Virus record (IMG/VR): IMGVR_UViG_3300020118_000164
Span: 1-64,000 of that record
Direction: 5' to 3' (one strand)
From: a virus
DNA length: 64,000 bases
The notes beneath the pieces are model-generated. The model made no database searches. It was not told the DNA's origin and was given only the letters and a program-made list of their open reading frames with translations. Positions 38,868 to 47,039 of this stretch are shown piece after piece (position 1 is the stretch's first letter; each line of letters starts with the position of its first letter). The position numbers and the translations under genes are program-made.

Positions 38868-39313
38868 GCCTGCCGATCCTCATAGTCCGGCCGACCTCAC
38901 CGTCTCTGGTGCTGGAGGTCGGCATCCCTGGGCCGCCGGGACCGACTGGCGCGGCAGGGGTCGCGGCCGGAGCGGCTGTGCGGGTAGAGCAGACGGCCCA
39001 CGGGTTGAGTGTCAAGGACTGGATTGCTTTCGACGGCACGTCATGGGTACTGGCGCAGGCCACCATCGGCGGGCTGCGTTGCGACGGCGTCGTGGCGGAG
39101 GTAACAGACGCCGACACCTTCGGTTTTGTACCCGCGGGAGTCACCGACTTCGGCCTACCCCACGGCTACTCACTTGGCCCCCTTTACCTCTCGCAGGACA
39201 CGGCCGGAACCGTCACGTCAACGGCACCCGTGGGCGGCATGAGTCAACGCGTCGCTACGGCAATCTCCGCGACTCGCATCATTGTGCAGCAGCTCCCGCA
39301 GGAGGAGCGCTAA
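38864..39313 (+). CDS. Collagen-like tail fibre protein
   Basis: Encodes 149 residues from GTG (GTGA overlap). GIPGPPGPTGAAG is a short collagen-like triplet run. The C-terminal part (GYSLGPLYLSQDTAGTVTST) is a beta-domain common at fibre tips. Probably a minor fibre or adaptor. Confidence 0.75.
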   Translation: MSLPILIVRPTSPSLVLEVGIPGPPGPTGAAGVAAGAAVRVEQTAHGLSVKDWIAFDGTSWVLAQATIGGLRCDGVVAEVTDADTFGFVPAGVTDFGLPHGYSLGPLYLSQDTAGTVTSTAPVGGMSQRVATAISATRIIVQQLPQEER

Positions 39314-39316
39314 GCT

Positions 39317-42238
39317 GTGCGGTGCCTCTCGTTTCTGCTCGCCGCCGGATTGCTCTGCGGAGCCGCGGTCCTACCCGCCCAAGTGATTCAGATCCCGCCG
39401 CGTGGAACTGTCGCGCAGCTCCCGGCTCCGAGTTCGGCGCTAAAGGGCCGCATCCGCTCCGTCACGGACGGCGCAACGGCCACGGACTGCACGGCTGGCG
39501 GCGGTTCCTACGCCGTCCTGTGCATCGACACCGGAACTGCATGGACTGTAGGCGCGGTTGGCCCGACAGGGGCGCCTGGTGCGCCAGGAGCGACGGGTAC
39601 CGCGGGGGCGGACGGTAAGACCGTGCGCAGCGGTATCGGCGCGCCGTCGTCCGGCCTTGGAGTGGACGGCGACTTCTATATCGACACCGCGAGCAGTTCA
39701 ATCTACGGGCCAAAGACGGCCGGGGCGTGGGGCTCGTCTACGCTTCTGATAGGACCGCCCGGCGCCACGGGAAGCACTGGCGCCGCCGGCGCTACGGGGG
39801 CCGCAGGCGCCAACGGCTCGACATGGTACACGGGCAGTGGCGCGCCTTCGAACGGCACGGGAGTAAACGGCGACTACTACTTCCGAAGCTCGACGGGCGA
39901 GGTCTACACCAAGACCGCCGGCTCTTGGGGATCTCCGATCGCCAGTCTAATCGGACCGACAGGCGCCGCTGGGTCGCCGGGAGCTACGGGTGCAACGGGG
40001 CCGCAGGGTCCGCCGGGTCCGGCGCCGAGCGGAGCGGCAAACCAAGTGCTGGCGACGCCCGATGGCGCCCCCGGAACGGCAGTCCTGCGCCCCTTGGTGG
40101 CGGCCGACGTGCCGACCCTGAATCAATCCACGAACGGCAACGCAGCGACCAGCTCGGATGGGCTCACGAGCGCGACAGGGACCGCCCCGCTGACCCTCTT
40201 GCTCAACAGCAAGGCGCTGATCGGGTCTATCTTGATCACCCCCGCCAATCCTGGCGGCGCCGTGGCACTTCAGGCTTCGACTCCGGGCTCGACGCAGACC
40301 GGCAACTTAAACATCTCTGGCGCGGGCCTGTTCGGCGGCCCTCTCTCCGGCTCCAACCTCTCCGGCACCAACACCGGAGATCAGACGATTACCGGAACAG
40401 GTGACGTCACGGGCTCAGGCACGGGCTCAATCGCCTGGACGATCGCCAGCGGGGCCGTCACTCTCGCAAAGATGGCAAACATGGCCACCGCATCATTTCT
40501 TGGGCGCAACACGGCCGGCACCGGAGCGCCGGAGGTTCTCGGCACTGCCACAGTGAAAACCATGCTTGGTCTCTCCGGCACCAACTCAGGAGACCAGGTA
40601 GTACCCGCAACCACGACCGGGACGGCGAGCAATTGGTTCAGCGCCTATGACGCGACGACGGGGGCGTTCACGAAGTCCCGCCCATCCTGCGCCGATCTCT
40701 CCAATGCCGCCGCGAGCTGTGCCACGGATGCCACGAACGCGACGAACCTCAGCTCAGGGACGATCCCGGCCGGCCGCATGCCAGCGTTCGCCGGCGACAT
40801 GATGACTTCTGCGGGCTCCCTCGCCACGACGGTCGGCAAGATAAACGGCGTGTCCCTTGCCGGGCTCGCGACGGGCATTCTCAAAAACACCACAACTACC
40901 GGCTTTCCGAGCATTGCCGTCGCCGGCGACTTCCCCACTCTTAACCAGAACACGAACGGCAGCGCGGCGACGCTAAGCACGCCGCGTGCGATCTACGGCA
41001 ACAACTTCGACGGGAGCGCGGCGCTCGCCCAGGTCATCGCCTCAACCTACGGCGGCACCGGCAACGGCTTCGCGAAGTTCAGCGGGCCGGCTTCCACGGA
41101 GAAGACGTTCACCTTGCCGAACGCGTCGGCGGCGGTCCTCACCGACAACGCTGCCGTGACGGTAGCGCAGGGGGGCACCGGCGTGGGCGCCATCGCGGCC
41201 CATGGCGTCGTCATCGGCAACGGTACCTCCGCCGTCAACGTCACCGGCGCCGGCACCGCTGGCCAAGTGCTGACGTCGAACGGCGCCGCGGCTGACCCGA
41301 CCTTCCAGGCGGCGGCTGGCGGCCTCGCGAATCCCCTGGCGGCTGGGAGTCTCTCCTCTATGCCTCTCCAGGTTGTGCAGGCGGGGACGGGCCTCTACCA
41401 GCCGGCGACGAACGTGCTCGGTCTGGGAGCGAACGCTGTTGACGTGATGCGCCTAAACTACCTCGCATCGGCCGTTGATTACTTCAACTTCACTCCCGCC
41501 GCTACGGCGAGCCCAGCGACGATCACGATTGCCGCGGCCGGTTCCGATTCCAACATCAACATTCGCCTCGCACCTAAAGGCACCGGCGGCACCGACCTCC
41601 AGGATATCTCCGCCAGCGCACAACGCCTCTATTTCGACCGCTCAACGAGCGGTGCGCCGGTCGTGTTCCGGAACGGTGCCGCGCTGGTGATTCAGGACAA
41701 TGATGGCACCTATACCAACTCGACCTTGCAGGCCGGACCCTATGCCCAGCAAGGCGGCGCCGCGAGTCTCTTCAGGGGAGTGCAGATCGGCAACGGGTTT
41801 CAGCTCAACATCTCAGACGGTACGGACTACAATCGCGGCCTCGCCGCTGTAACCGGCGCGACAGGACTGCGCTCAACGGATGGCAGCACAGGCGTCGGCT
41901 TCATCGCGTCATCGCGGCAGCGATTGACGAAGACCGCCGCCTATACGGTGCTCGCGACGGACAGCGGCGCGGTCTTCAACAACCTGGGGGCGGCGGGCCA
42001 GGTCATACTCACGTTGCCTGCTTGCGGGGCCGTCGGGCTGGCCTATGCCTTCGTCGTCGCTACGGCCCAAAATCTCCAGGTGCTCGCCGTAGGGTCAGAC
42101 AAGATCTATGACGGCAATACGGCATCAGCGGCGGCGGGTCACATGGACTCCTCCTCGATCGGCACCCGCATGGACTTCATCTGTGCATCCACCAACTTGT
42201 GGTCAACCGTCGTAAGTGGTACCCACACCATAACGTAG
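39317..42238 (+). CDS. Large tail fibre with signal-peptide-like N-terminus
   Basis: Encodes 973 residues from GTG. Residues 1-21 (RCLSFLLAAGLLCGAAVLPA) look like a Sec signal peptide, odd for a virion fibre. GPTGAPGAPGATGTAGADG and GPPGATGSTGAAGATGAAG are collagen-like. Two repeats carry SGIGAPSSGLGVDGDFYID-type units. LSGTNTGDQTITGTGDVTGS and similar lines form the long beta-rich shaft, ending in a receptor-tip-like domain. It should mediate host attachment. Confidence 0.8.
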   Translation: MRCLSFLLAAGLLCGAAVLPAQVIQIPPRGTVAQLPAPSSALKGRIRSVTDGATATDCTAGGGSYAVLCIDTGTAWTVGAVGPTGAPGAPGATGTAGADGKTVRSGIGAPSSGLGVDGDFYIDTASSSIYGPKTAGAWGSSTLLIGPPGATGSTGAAGATGAAGANGSTWYTGSGAPSNGTGVNGDYYFRSSTGEVYTKTAGSWGSPIASLIGPTGAAGSPGATGATGPQGPPGPAPSGAANQVLATPDGAPGTAVLRPLVAADVPTLNQSTNGNAATSSDGLTSATGTAPLTLLLNSKALIGSILITPANPGGAVALQASTPGSTQTGNLNISGAGLFGGPLSGSNLSGTNTGDQTITGTGDVTGSGTGSIAWTIASGAVTLAKMANMATASFLGRNTAGTGAPEVLGTATVKTMLGLSGTNSGDQVVPATTTGTASNWFSAYDATTGAFTKSRPSCADLSNAAASCATDATNATNLSSGTIPAGRMPAFAGDMMTSAGSLATTVGKINGVSLAGLATGILKNTTTTGFPSIAVAGDFPTLNQNTNGSAATLSTPRAIYGNNFDGSAALAQVIASTYGGTGNGFAKFSGPASTEKTFTLPNASAAVLTDNAAVTVAQGGTGVGAIAAHGVVIGNGTSAVNVTGAGTAGQVLTSNGAAADPTFQAAAGGLANPLAAGSLSSMPLQVVQAGTGLYQPATNVLGLGANAVDVMRLNYLASAVDYFNFTPAATASPATITIAAAGSDSNINIRLAPKGTGGTDLQDISASAQRLYFDRSTSGAPVVFRNGAALVIQDNDGTYTNSTLQAGPYAQQGGAASLFRGVQIGNGFQLNISDGTDYNRGLAAVTGATGLRSTDGSTGVGFIASSRQRLTKTAAYTVLATDSGAVFNNLGAAGQVILTLPACGAVGLAYAFVVATAQNLQVLAVGSDKIYDGNTASAAAGHMDSSSIGTRMDFICASTNLWSTVVSGTHTIT

Positions 42239-42252
42239 AGGAGCGAGGGTCC

Positions 42253-42645
42253 ATGCGCCAACTCACCGCCTTACTCACCATGCTAATGACCCTCGCCAGT
42301 CCCGCGGTCGCGGCCGTCCGGCCTTGCACCTCTGCGCTGGTGACCGCAGGGCTCTGCAATAGTACCAGCGACGTTCTCGTGAGCTACTCCCTCAGCACCG
42401 TAGACCCTGACGGTGCCGGCCCCCGAGTCGCCATGGCCACCCAGTTCTCCGAGGGCTGCGCCATCACCTTCGACTACCAGGCCATAATCAACGGCGTAGC
42501 GAACCCGGAGACCAAGAGCGCCTTCTGTGACCGGGTGATGAAGTCGGTACTATTCAAGAGTTTTGCCGATCGCTACTACAACGCGCTCGCCGAAGCCACG
42601 AAGCAGCAGACGATCGTCGCGACGCCGGCGGACATCGTGCCGTAG
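42253..42645 (+). CDS. Exported hypothetical protein
   Basis: Encodes 130 residues; the ATG at 42253 follows GAGGAGCGAGGGT. MRQLTALLTMLMTLASPAVA is a clear signal peptide. The mature part has four cysteines and helical stretches. It follows the fibre gene, so it may be an envelope or fibre-associated protein. Function unknown. Confidence 0.65.
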   Translation: MRQLTALLTMLMTLASPAVAAVRPCTSALVTAGLCNSTSDVLVSYSLSTVDPDGAGPRVAMATQFSEGCAITFDYQAIINGVANPETKSAFCDRVMKSVLFKSFADRYYNALAEATKQQTIVATPADIVP

Positions 42646-42648
42646 CGC

Positions 42649-42679
42649 TTGACGCTCGCCGCGCACCATGCTATGGTAT
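42649..42679 (+). promoter_or_regulatory. Promoter-operator, family 1 copy 11
   Basis: TTGACG (42649-42654), 17 nt, TATGGT (42672-42677). Palindrome GCACCATGCTATGGTAT at 42663-42679. The ATG at 42684 is 6 nt after the -10. Confidence 0.85.
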
Positions 42680-42683
42680 GTCC

Positions 42684-42947
42684 ATGACAACCACCGAGAC
42701 GCCCCGCAGCTCCTGGATATCCAGCTTCTCCTACCGGAACGGCTTCCTCGCCGTGTTCACCCGGCAAGGCCCGGTGCTCCTCCACGGCGACGTTCCGCCC
42801 CACGTGCCGGGGCTCTTGAAGGCCGGCACCGGCCGCCGCTCCGTGGGCCTCGCCTACACCCGCCTGGTCAAGGGCCGGTATCCCTACCAGCGGGTAGAGG
42901 GTGAGCGGGTGCTGGAGCTGCGGAGGCTGATGGCACTGAGCCGATGA
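42684..42947 (+). CDS. KTSC-domain protein, leaderless
   Basis: Encodes 87 residues. SSWISSFSYRNGFLAVFTRQ, then HGDVPPHVPGLLKAG and RSVGLAYTRLVKGRYPYQRV follow the KTSC domain pattern (SS-I-S-Y, VP, then a strand). ATG 42678 touches the -10 and cannot be a transcription start, so 42684 is chosen. Confidence 0.75.
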   Translation: MTTTETPRSSWISSFSYRNGFLAVFTRQGPVLLHGDVPPHVPGLLKAGTGRRSVGLAYTRLVKGRYPYQRVEGERVLELRRLMALSR

Positions 42948-43477
42948 AGATCTGGAGCTACGGCATCAATTCGCGCCCCGAGTTCATGGGCGGCTCTATC
43001 TACCTTGAAGAGCGTCCATGGTGGCTCGCGCTCACGGAGTGGTTTGCCTTCTGGGTAGATTGGCGATGGCTCTCCAAGATTAGGCTCCCGGACTGGCCGC
43101 AGGTCGCATGGAAGGATGCGGACGCGCCCTGCTCGCCGCGTGAGTGGTGGGGCGACCTCGGCCAAATGGTGTTCTCGTACGTCACGCAGCCCCTCTTTCA
43201 GTGGGCCTACATGCACCCGCGCAATCGGCGCACTGAGGTCGATCTCGGTTATCAGCGCGTGCGGGAGATCTTCTACACCCAGGACCGCGAGTTCTTCGAT
43301 GAGCACGAGGCGGCGGCGATGGATGATCTGATGATGGAGGAAACGACCAACTGCCCGCAGTGCGGCTATCCCGACCACGCGGAGGGAGGCCCGTACAAAG
43401 GCATCTACACACCCGGAGAGCGCTGCACCTTCTGCGGCTACCTGGACGGAGAGGTGACCGCTGATGCATCCGCCTGA
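42944..43477 (+). CDS. Hypothetical protein with C-terminal zinc ribbon
   Basis: Encodes 177 residues. The N-terminal half is rich in Trp and hydrophobic (WWLALTEWFAFWVDWRWLSK); CPQCGYPDHAEGG and CTFCGYLDGE form a zinc ribbon. ATGA overlap at the start. Confidence 0.7.
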   Translation: MKIWSYGINSRPEFMGGSIYLEERPWWLALTEWFAFWVDWRWLSKIRLPDWPQVAWKDADAPCSPREWWGDLGQMVFSYVTQPLFQWAYMHPRNRRTEVDLGYQRVREIFYTQDREFFDEHEAAAMDDLMMEETTNCPQCGYPDHAEGGPYKGIYTPGERCTFCGYLDGEVTADASA

Positions 43478-44144
43478 CCCGCTCGCCCTTTGCGACAACC
43501 TGGATTGCGAGGTTCGGCCTCACTACACCAACTGCTCGGGCTGCTTCGGCTTTGGAGTGAGTGAGGGCGGCGCGCCGATTCCGGCCTGTCATTTGCCAAC
43601 AGTCTGGTACCCATGGCTCCCCTGCCCCGTCTGCGGGAGCACGCCAAAGGGAGCGCCGGTCGCCCTCATAGAGGAGGCGACTGCCGGTTCAATCGCTCTA
43701 TGGGATGCCGCGACCGCCGCCAGCTCCGATTCAAGTAAGGCGGAGCGGCTGAGCGCACCAATGAATCCGAAATCCGGCCCGATCGGAGAGACGATGAGCC
43801 GGATGCGATGGGAGGACGGCACCATACCGACCGATGGTGAGCTGCGCCTTTTGACCGCATTGGCGAATGGTCGGTATGCCCCGCTTTTGGCAACAGAGCA
43901 CGCCAAGAACCATCTAGCCGCGCTGGGGTTTGTGATCTTGACGAACTACGGAGAGGGGTGCGAGCTGACGCGCGCGGGAGCCGTTGCGGGCTTGCAGGCG
44001 CTACGCGGGAGAACGCTCTGCTACCCGCTGTGCGCTTGCGGCCACCGCCAAGACTCCCACCGCGACGCGTGCGATCCAAGGGGCGGAGGATGCTGGGAAT
44101 GCGCCTCCTGCGTCGGCTATCGGCCGAGCGGTGATCTAGGCTAA
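43464..44144 (+). CDS. Cysteine-rich protein, possibly a fusion
   Basis: Encodes 226 residues. The first 60 hold CDNLDCEVRPHYTNCSGC and CPVCGSTPKG; an internal IPTDGELRLLTALANGRYAP block begins a second, unrelated segment ending CYPLCACGHRQDSHRDAC. Two zinc-binding units joined by a helical linker are likely. Overlaps the previous gene by 14 nt. Confidence 0.6.
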   Translation: MHPPDPLALCDNLDCEVRPHYTNCSGCFGFGVSEGGAPIPACHLPTVWYPWLPCPVCGSTPKGAPVALIEEATAGSIALWDAATAASSDSSKAERLSAPMNPKSGPIGETMSRMRWEDGTIPTDGELRLLTALANGRYAPLLATEHAKNHLAALGFVILTNYGEGCELTRAGAVAGLQALRGRTLCYPLCACGHRQDSHRDACDPRGGGCWECASCVGYRPSGDLG

Positions 44145-44152
44145 CCATCTGC

Positions 44153-44794
44153 ATGGAGATCCTCGGTCGCCCCTTCCCGCCTGGTGCTCTCCTAGAGAGC
44201 CTAGCCGTCGAATTCGAGCCAGATGAAGCGCTCGCCAACTGGATAGTCGCCACCTTCATCGACGCAGGCTCCCCGCTCTACAACCCTGAGCATGACCACT
44301 TAGCCGGCGCTCGGATCGGCGCGCTCTGGACGAACGTCGAGAACGTCCGCGGCCAGCGGCGCATCGCGGCCATGGCGGAGAAGCCGATGCCGCCTGCAAC
44401 CGGCGGCAAATGGGCACGCGCCCGTTGGGAGCATCAGGTCGTCGGATGGTTCGGAGAGATCCCGGACTTCATTCTGACCTTCGATGCCATGCTCGCGGTC
44501 GAAGCACCGGACCTCTCGTGGTGCTGCCTATGTGAGCACGAGCTCCATCATTGCGGACAGGCGTGCGATGAGTACGGCGCCCCGAAGTTTCACAGCGCCA
44601 AGGCCGGCGGCGGTCCAATCTTCGCGATCGTTGGCCACGACGTAGAGGTGCATATCGCAGATGTGCGCCGCTACGGAATCGCGGGCGCGCCCGGCCGAGT
44701 GGCTGATTTGATTGCCGCAGCGAGCCTTCCGCCCGAGATCGGAGCTGCTGACTGTGCTATGGTATGCGGGACATGCGCGAGGATGACGGCGTGA
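44153..44794 (+). CDS. Putative phage metallopeptidase
   Basis: Encodes 213 residues. CEHELHHCGQACDEYG near residue 126 is an HExxH zinc motif in the context seen in phage metallopeptidases, with GAPKFHSAKAGGGPIFAIVG and HDVEVHIADVRRYG after it. Substrate unknown; it may process a phage or host protein. Confidence 0.75.
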   Translation: MEILGRPFPPGALLESLAVEFEPDEALANWIVATFIDAGSPLYNPEHDHLAGARIGALWTNVENVRGQRRIAAMAEKPMPPATGGKWARARWEHQVVGWFGEIPDFILTFDAMLAVEAPDLSWCCLCEHELHHCGQACDEYGAPKFHSAKAGGGPIFAIVGHDVEVHIADVRRYGIAGAPGRVADLIAAASLPPEIGAADCAMVCGTCARMTA

Positions 44795-45444
44795 GCGATG
44801 CGCCAGAGATTGACTGCAAGGTAGTTCCGTTCGCGCCTCGCTCCGCCAGCCTGCGAGTTGACCGCGAATCAGTCCCGCGCGGGGCATGCACGCATGAGAA
44901 CGTTGAAATCCGCCAGCGCCCGCGTCGGCTACGCTGCATAGATTGCCGTAGGGCCGTAGATCCTTTCGAGTACATCCTTGGACTTGCAGAGCGGTGGGAT
45001 CGCCTCTTCCCCAAGAATGAGGCCGCGCGCGAGCTAGAGATGGCGCTCAACACGACGCTCGCCGCACACGGCAGCGTTATCATCAACGATTCCGGCGTCA
45101 CCGCCCGGCGCCTCACTGACCACGGGATGAAGTTGGAGGCTCATGAAGCATGGGGCTTCCAGTCTTGGCACGGAGGAGCGGCGGCAACCATCATCGGCGC
45201 TGTCAAGAAGCTCGATTTTGACGCCGCGAGGTGGGGGAGCGGTCCCGTCGTCTATCCGCGGATGACCATAGAAAAGGTGCGGGGGGAGAAGCGCTGGCGA
45301 GTAGGAGTGCTGACCTCGGGTGGTTGGGGTTTGGAGGGCGAGGCCACGTCCATAAACCAAGCCTACGATCTCGCGAGGGCGAGGGCTGCCGAGATGGGCA
45401 AGCCATGCATTATCGAGGACCGGCCTAAGAGGCTCTGGAGATAG
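44791..45444 (+). CDS. Hypothetical protein with small zinc finger
   Basis: Encodes 217 residues from GTG at 44791 (GTGA overlap); ATGs at 44773 and 44764 are alternatives. CTHENVEIRQRPRRLRCIDC is an H/C zinc element. The C-terminal half (RMTIEKVRGEKRWRVGVLTS) is beta-rich. Confidence 0.65.
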   Translation: MSDAPEIDCKVVPFAPRSASLRVDRESVPRGACTHENVEIRQRPRRLRCIDCRRAVDPFEYILGLAERWDRLFPKNEAARELEMALNTTLAAHGSVIINDSGVTARRLTDHGMKLEAHEAWGFQSWHGGAAATIIGAVKKLDFDAARWGSGPVVYPRMTIEKVRGEKRWRVGVLTSGGWGLEGEATSINQAYDLARARAAEMGKPCIIEDRPKRLWR

Positions 45445-45452
45445 TCCTCGCC

Positions 45453-45638
45453 ATGTGGACAGAAGACAGCCCCTATCCCGTCAAGCCGATACACCGGGCG
45501 AAGCACATCCGGGCTGACGGAGCGGTGTCGGCTCTCTGTTTCGCGGCGCCGCGCAAGATCAACCTCCGCCAGGCGACATGGACGCTCAGGGATGACGCCG
45601 TGACCTGCCCCAAGTGCCGGGAGGCGATGGCGAAGTGA
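45453..45638 (+). CDS. Small zinc-binding protein
   Basis: Encodes 61 residues. HRAKHIRADGAVSALC and CPKCREAMAK supply Cys and His for zinc, a pattern common in actinophage-like small proteins. GTGA overlap to the next gene. Confidence 0.65.
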   Translation: MWTEDSPYPVKPIHRAKHIRADGAVSALCFAAPRKINLRQATWTLRDDAVTCPKCREAMAK

Positions 45639-45844
45639 TCCCGTCCCACGGCAGCCCCAAGATCTGCGCCTTCTGTGAATACTTCGATGGCGGAGGCGAG
45701 CGACTCGTGCAGGCAGCGCGGGAAGGAGCCAAGCTCCTAGGCGACTGCCACTGTCCCCACTCACCGCGCTTCACGACGGCGAGCGATGACACCTGCAATG
45801 AGTTCGTCCTCGATACCTGCCTGCGCGCCGAGGTCGAGGCATGA
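45635..45844 (+). CDS. Small cysteine-rich protein
   Basis: Encodes 69 residues from GTG. CAFCEYFDGG, CHCPHSPRFTTASDDTCNEF provide a Cys cluster. ATGA overlap to the next gene. Function unknown. Confidence 0.65.
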   Translation: MIPSHGSPKICAFCEYFDGGGERLVQAAREGAKLLGDCHCPHSPRFTTASDDTCNEFVLDTCLRAEVEA

Positions 45845-46164
45845 CCCTCCCCGCCTATCCCGCAGAGGGCCAACTCGTGGCCGTGGCGGGGGAGGAGATC
45901 ATATGTCCGCAATGCGGCGCGATAGAGGGCTCCTTCACGGCAGACGCATATGGCGCCAAAGGCAGCCTCTGGCCGGTAGCGTGGTGCGATGACCGCGGCT
46001 TCCCGCGTGATGCTACCTGCCGCTTCTGCGAGTCCGCCACGCTAGAGGCTTGCGGCCCGGATGGCTCGTCAGTCGCAGAGCTAGCGGCCGGCGCGACCCA
46101 TTTCATCGCCCTCCACATCCGCTCTGGCTCCTGGACTGGCTGGCGCTCCATAGGTGCGGAGTGA
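45841..46164 (+). CDS. Zinc-ribbon protein
   Basis: Encodes 107 residues. ICPQCGAIEGSFTADAYG and CDDRGFPRDATCRFCES give two Cys pairs. Function unknown. Last gene before the packaging region. Confidence 0.65.
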   Translation: MTLPAYPAEGQLVAVAGEEIICPQCGAIEGSFTADAYGAKGSLWPVAWCDDRGFPRDATCRFCESATLEACGPDGSSVAELAAGATHFIALHIRSGSWTGWRSIGAE

Positions 46165-46198
46165 CAGGCGCGTACCAGGCCACGCCGGGAGGCAGTTG

Positions 46199-46238
46199 TT
46201 ACCGTTCTACCCAAGGTGTTACCGTTTGACCCAAGTTG
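46199..46238 (+). repeat. Two tandem 20-bp repeats upstream of the small terminase
   Basis: Units 46199-46218 and 46219-46238 agree at 17 of 20 positions (TTACCGTTYKACCCAAGKTG). They are followed by an AT-rich stretch and the inverted repeat at 46254. Repeats beside the small-terminase gene are typical of packaging (cos/pac) or late-promoter control sites. Confidence 0.8.
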
Positions 46239-46253
46239 ACAATTAACGCCATA

Positions 46254-46268
46254 TGACAAGAAGTGTCA
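46254..46268. promoter_or_regulatory. Inverted repeat just before the small terminase
   Basis: TGACA-AGAAG-TGTCA is a perfect five-base inverted repeat ending one base before the ATG at 46270. It could bind a dimer and overlaps the ribosome site. Confidence 0.45.
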
Positions 46269-46269
46269 C

Positions 46270-46707
46270 ATGCCTGAGCTGACCCCCGAGCAGCGCCTCT
46301 TCATCGTCCGCCGGCTCGCCTGTTTCGCCAGCCCTACCCAGGTAGCGGAGGCGGTCAAGGAGGAGTTCGGCATCGAGGTGGACCGGCGGCACGTCGGCAA
46401 TTACAGTCTGCGCAACCCCAAGCTGAGCAAGGCGTACCGGGAGGAGGGTGAGGCCACCCGTAAGGAGTACATCGAGTCCGCCCGCGAGATCGGGATCTCT
46501 CACCAGACCTACAGGCTAGAGCAGCTAGGGGAGCTGTACCTGGAGGCGCGGAAGACGCGGAACCGTCCACTGGCCGTGCAGATCATCGAGACCGCGGCCA
46601 AGGAGACTGGCGGGGCCTATACCTCCCGCCGTGACGTGACCCTCACCGACCCGGACGAAGTGCTGGCGCGCATCCTGGGCGTATCGAAGGACAAGCTGCC
46701 GACGTGA
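46270..46707 (+). CDS. Terminase small subunit-like protein (DUF2280 type)
   Basis: Encodes 145 residues. TPEQRLFIVRRLACFASPTQ, VAEAVKEEFGIEVDRRHVGN and the coiled-coil region after it resemble DUF2280/TerS-like DNA-binding proteins, which recognise the packaging site and feed DNA to the large subunit. Its position just ahead of the Ro60 and large-terminase genes supports this. The C-terminus (DPDEVLARILGVSKDKLP) is typical of TerS. Confidence 0.75.
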   Translation: MPELTPEQRLFIVRRLACFASPTQVAEAVKEEFGIEVDRRHVGNYSLRNPKLSKAYREEGEATRKEYIESAREIGISHQTYRLEQLGELYLEARKTRNRPLAVQIIETAAKETGGAYTSRRDVTLTDPDEVLARILGVSKDKLPT

Positions 46708-46810
46708 GCGCGTTGCGCTGGACAGGGCCGCGCGACGGAGCGGTCTGAGCCTCCCGCGACCGTTGCCCGGATGCTGATGGTTGCAGCCCTTGAGAGGTTG
46801 AGGACAGAAC

Positions 46811-47020
46811 GATGAACCGTAGCGTGGCGAAGGTGTCGGTTACTTCTTGGGGAAGCGGAAGCGGGTCGGCTTCGGCCGGCAGCGCACGACTACCGGCTCC
46901 GCTGATTCCCGCCGCGGTCCATCGTTGTGCCCTTCGCGTGGCGAAGGTTGCGGGTACTTCTTTCGGTAAGAAACCGTCTTCGGACGGACTCCCGTAGCCG
47001 CCCATTCCCGGGTAGGGCAC
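46811..47020 (+). ncRNA. Tandem Y-RNA-like non-coding RNA
   Basis: A 332-nt gap before the Ro60 gene holds two copies of GCGTGGCGAAGGT (46822-46834 and 46936-46948), each followed by a G/T-rich stretch and TACTTCTT, with 114-nt periodicity. Each copy folds around a UUCG hairpin: GTCGGC-TTCG-GCCGGC (46865-46880) and CCGTC-TTCG-GACGG (46974-46987). Copy 2 also has outer stem GTGCCCT/AGGGCAC (46927, 47014), inner stem TTGCGGG/CCCGTAG (46948, 46991) and hairpin TTCTT-TCGGT-AAGAA. The GGCGAAGG bulge matches the known Ro-binding element of Y RNAs. The exact ends are not known. Confidence 0.75.
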
Positions 47021-47039
47021 TTCAAGTCTGGGGGCGCTC

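Noticed and set aside
44751-44767. Possible thirteenth operator (TGTGCTATGGTATGC)
   Set aside because: Only the right half matches, there is no -35 at a suitable distance, and it lies inside the end of the metallopeptidase gene.
46226-46255. Sigma70 promoter before the small terminase
   Set aside because: TTGACC and TTGACA are present but no -10 lies at 16-18 nt; the best match needs 19 nt.
46812-46997. 61-codon ORF before the Ro60 gene
   Set aside because: It reads through both Y-RNA-like modules and its repeats reflect the RNA repeats; no ribosome site.
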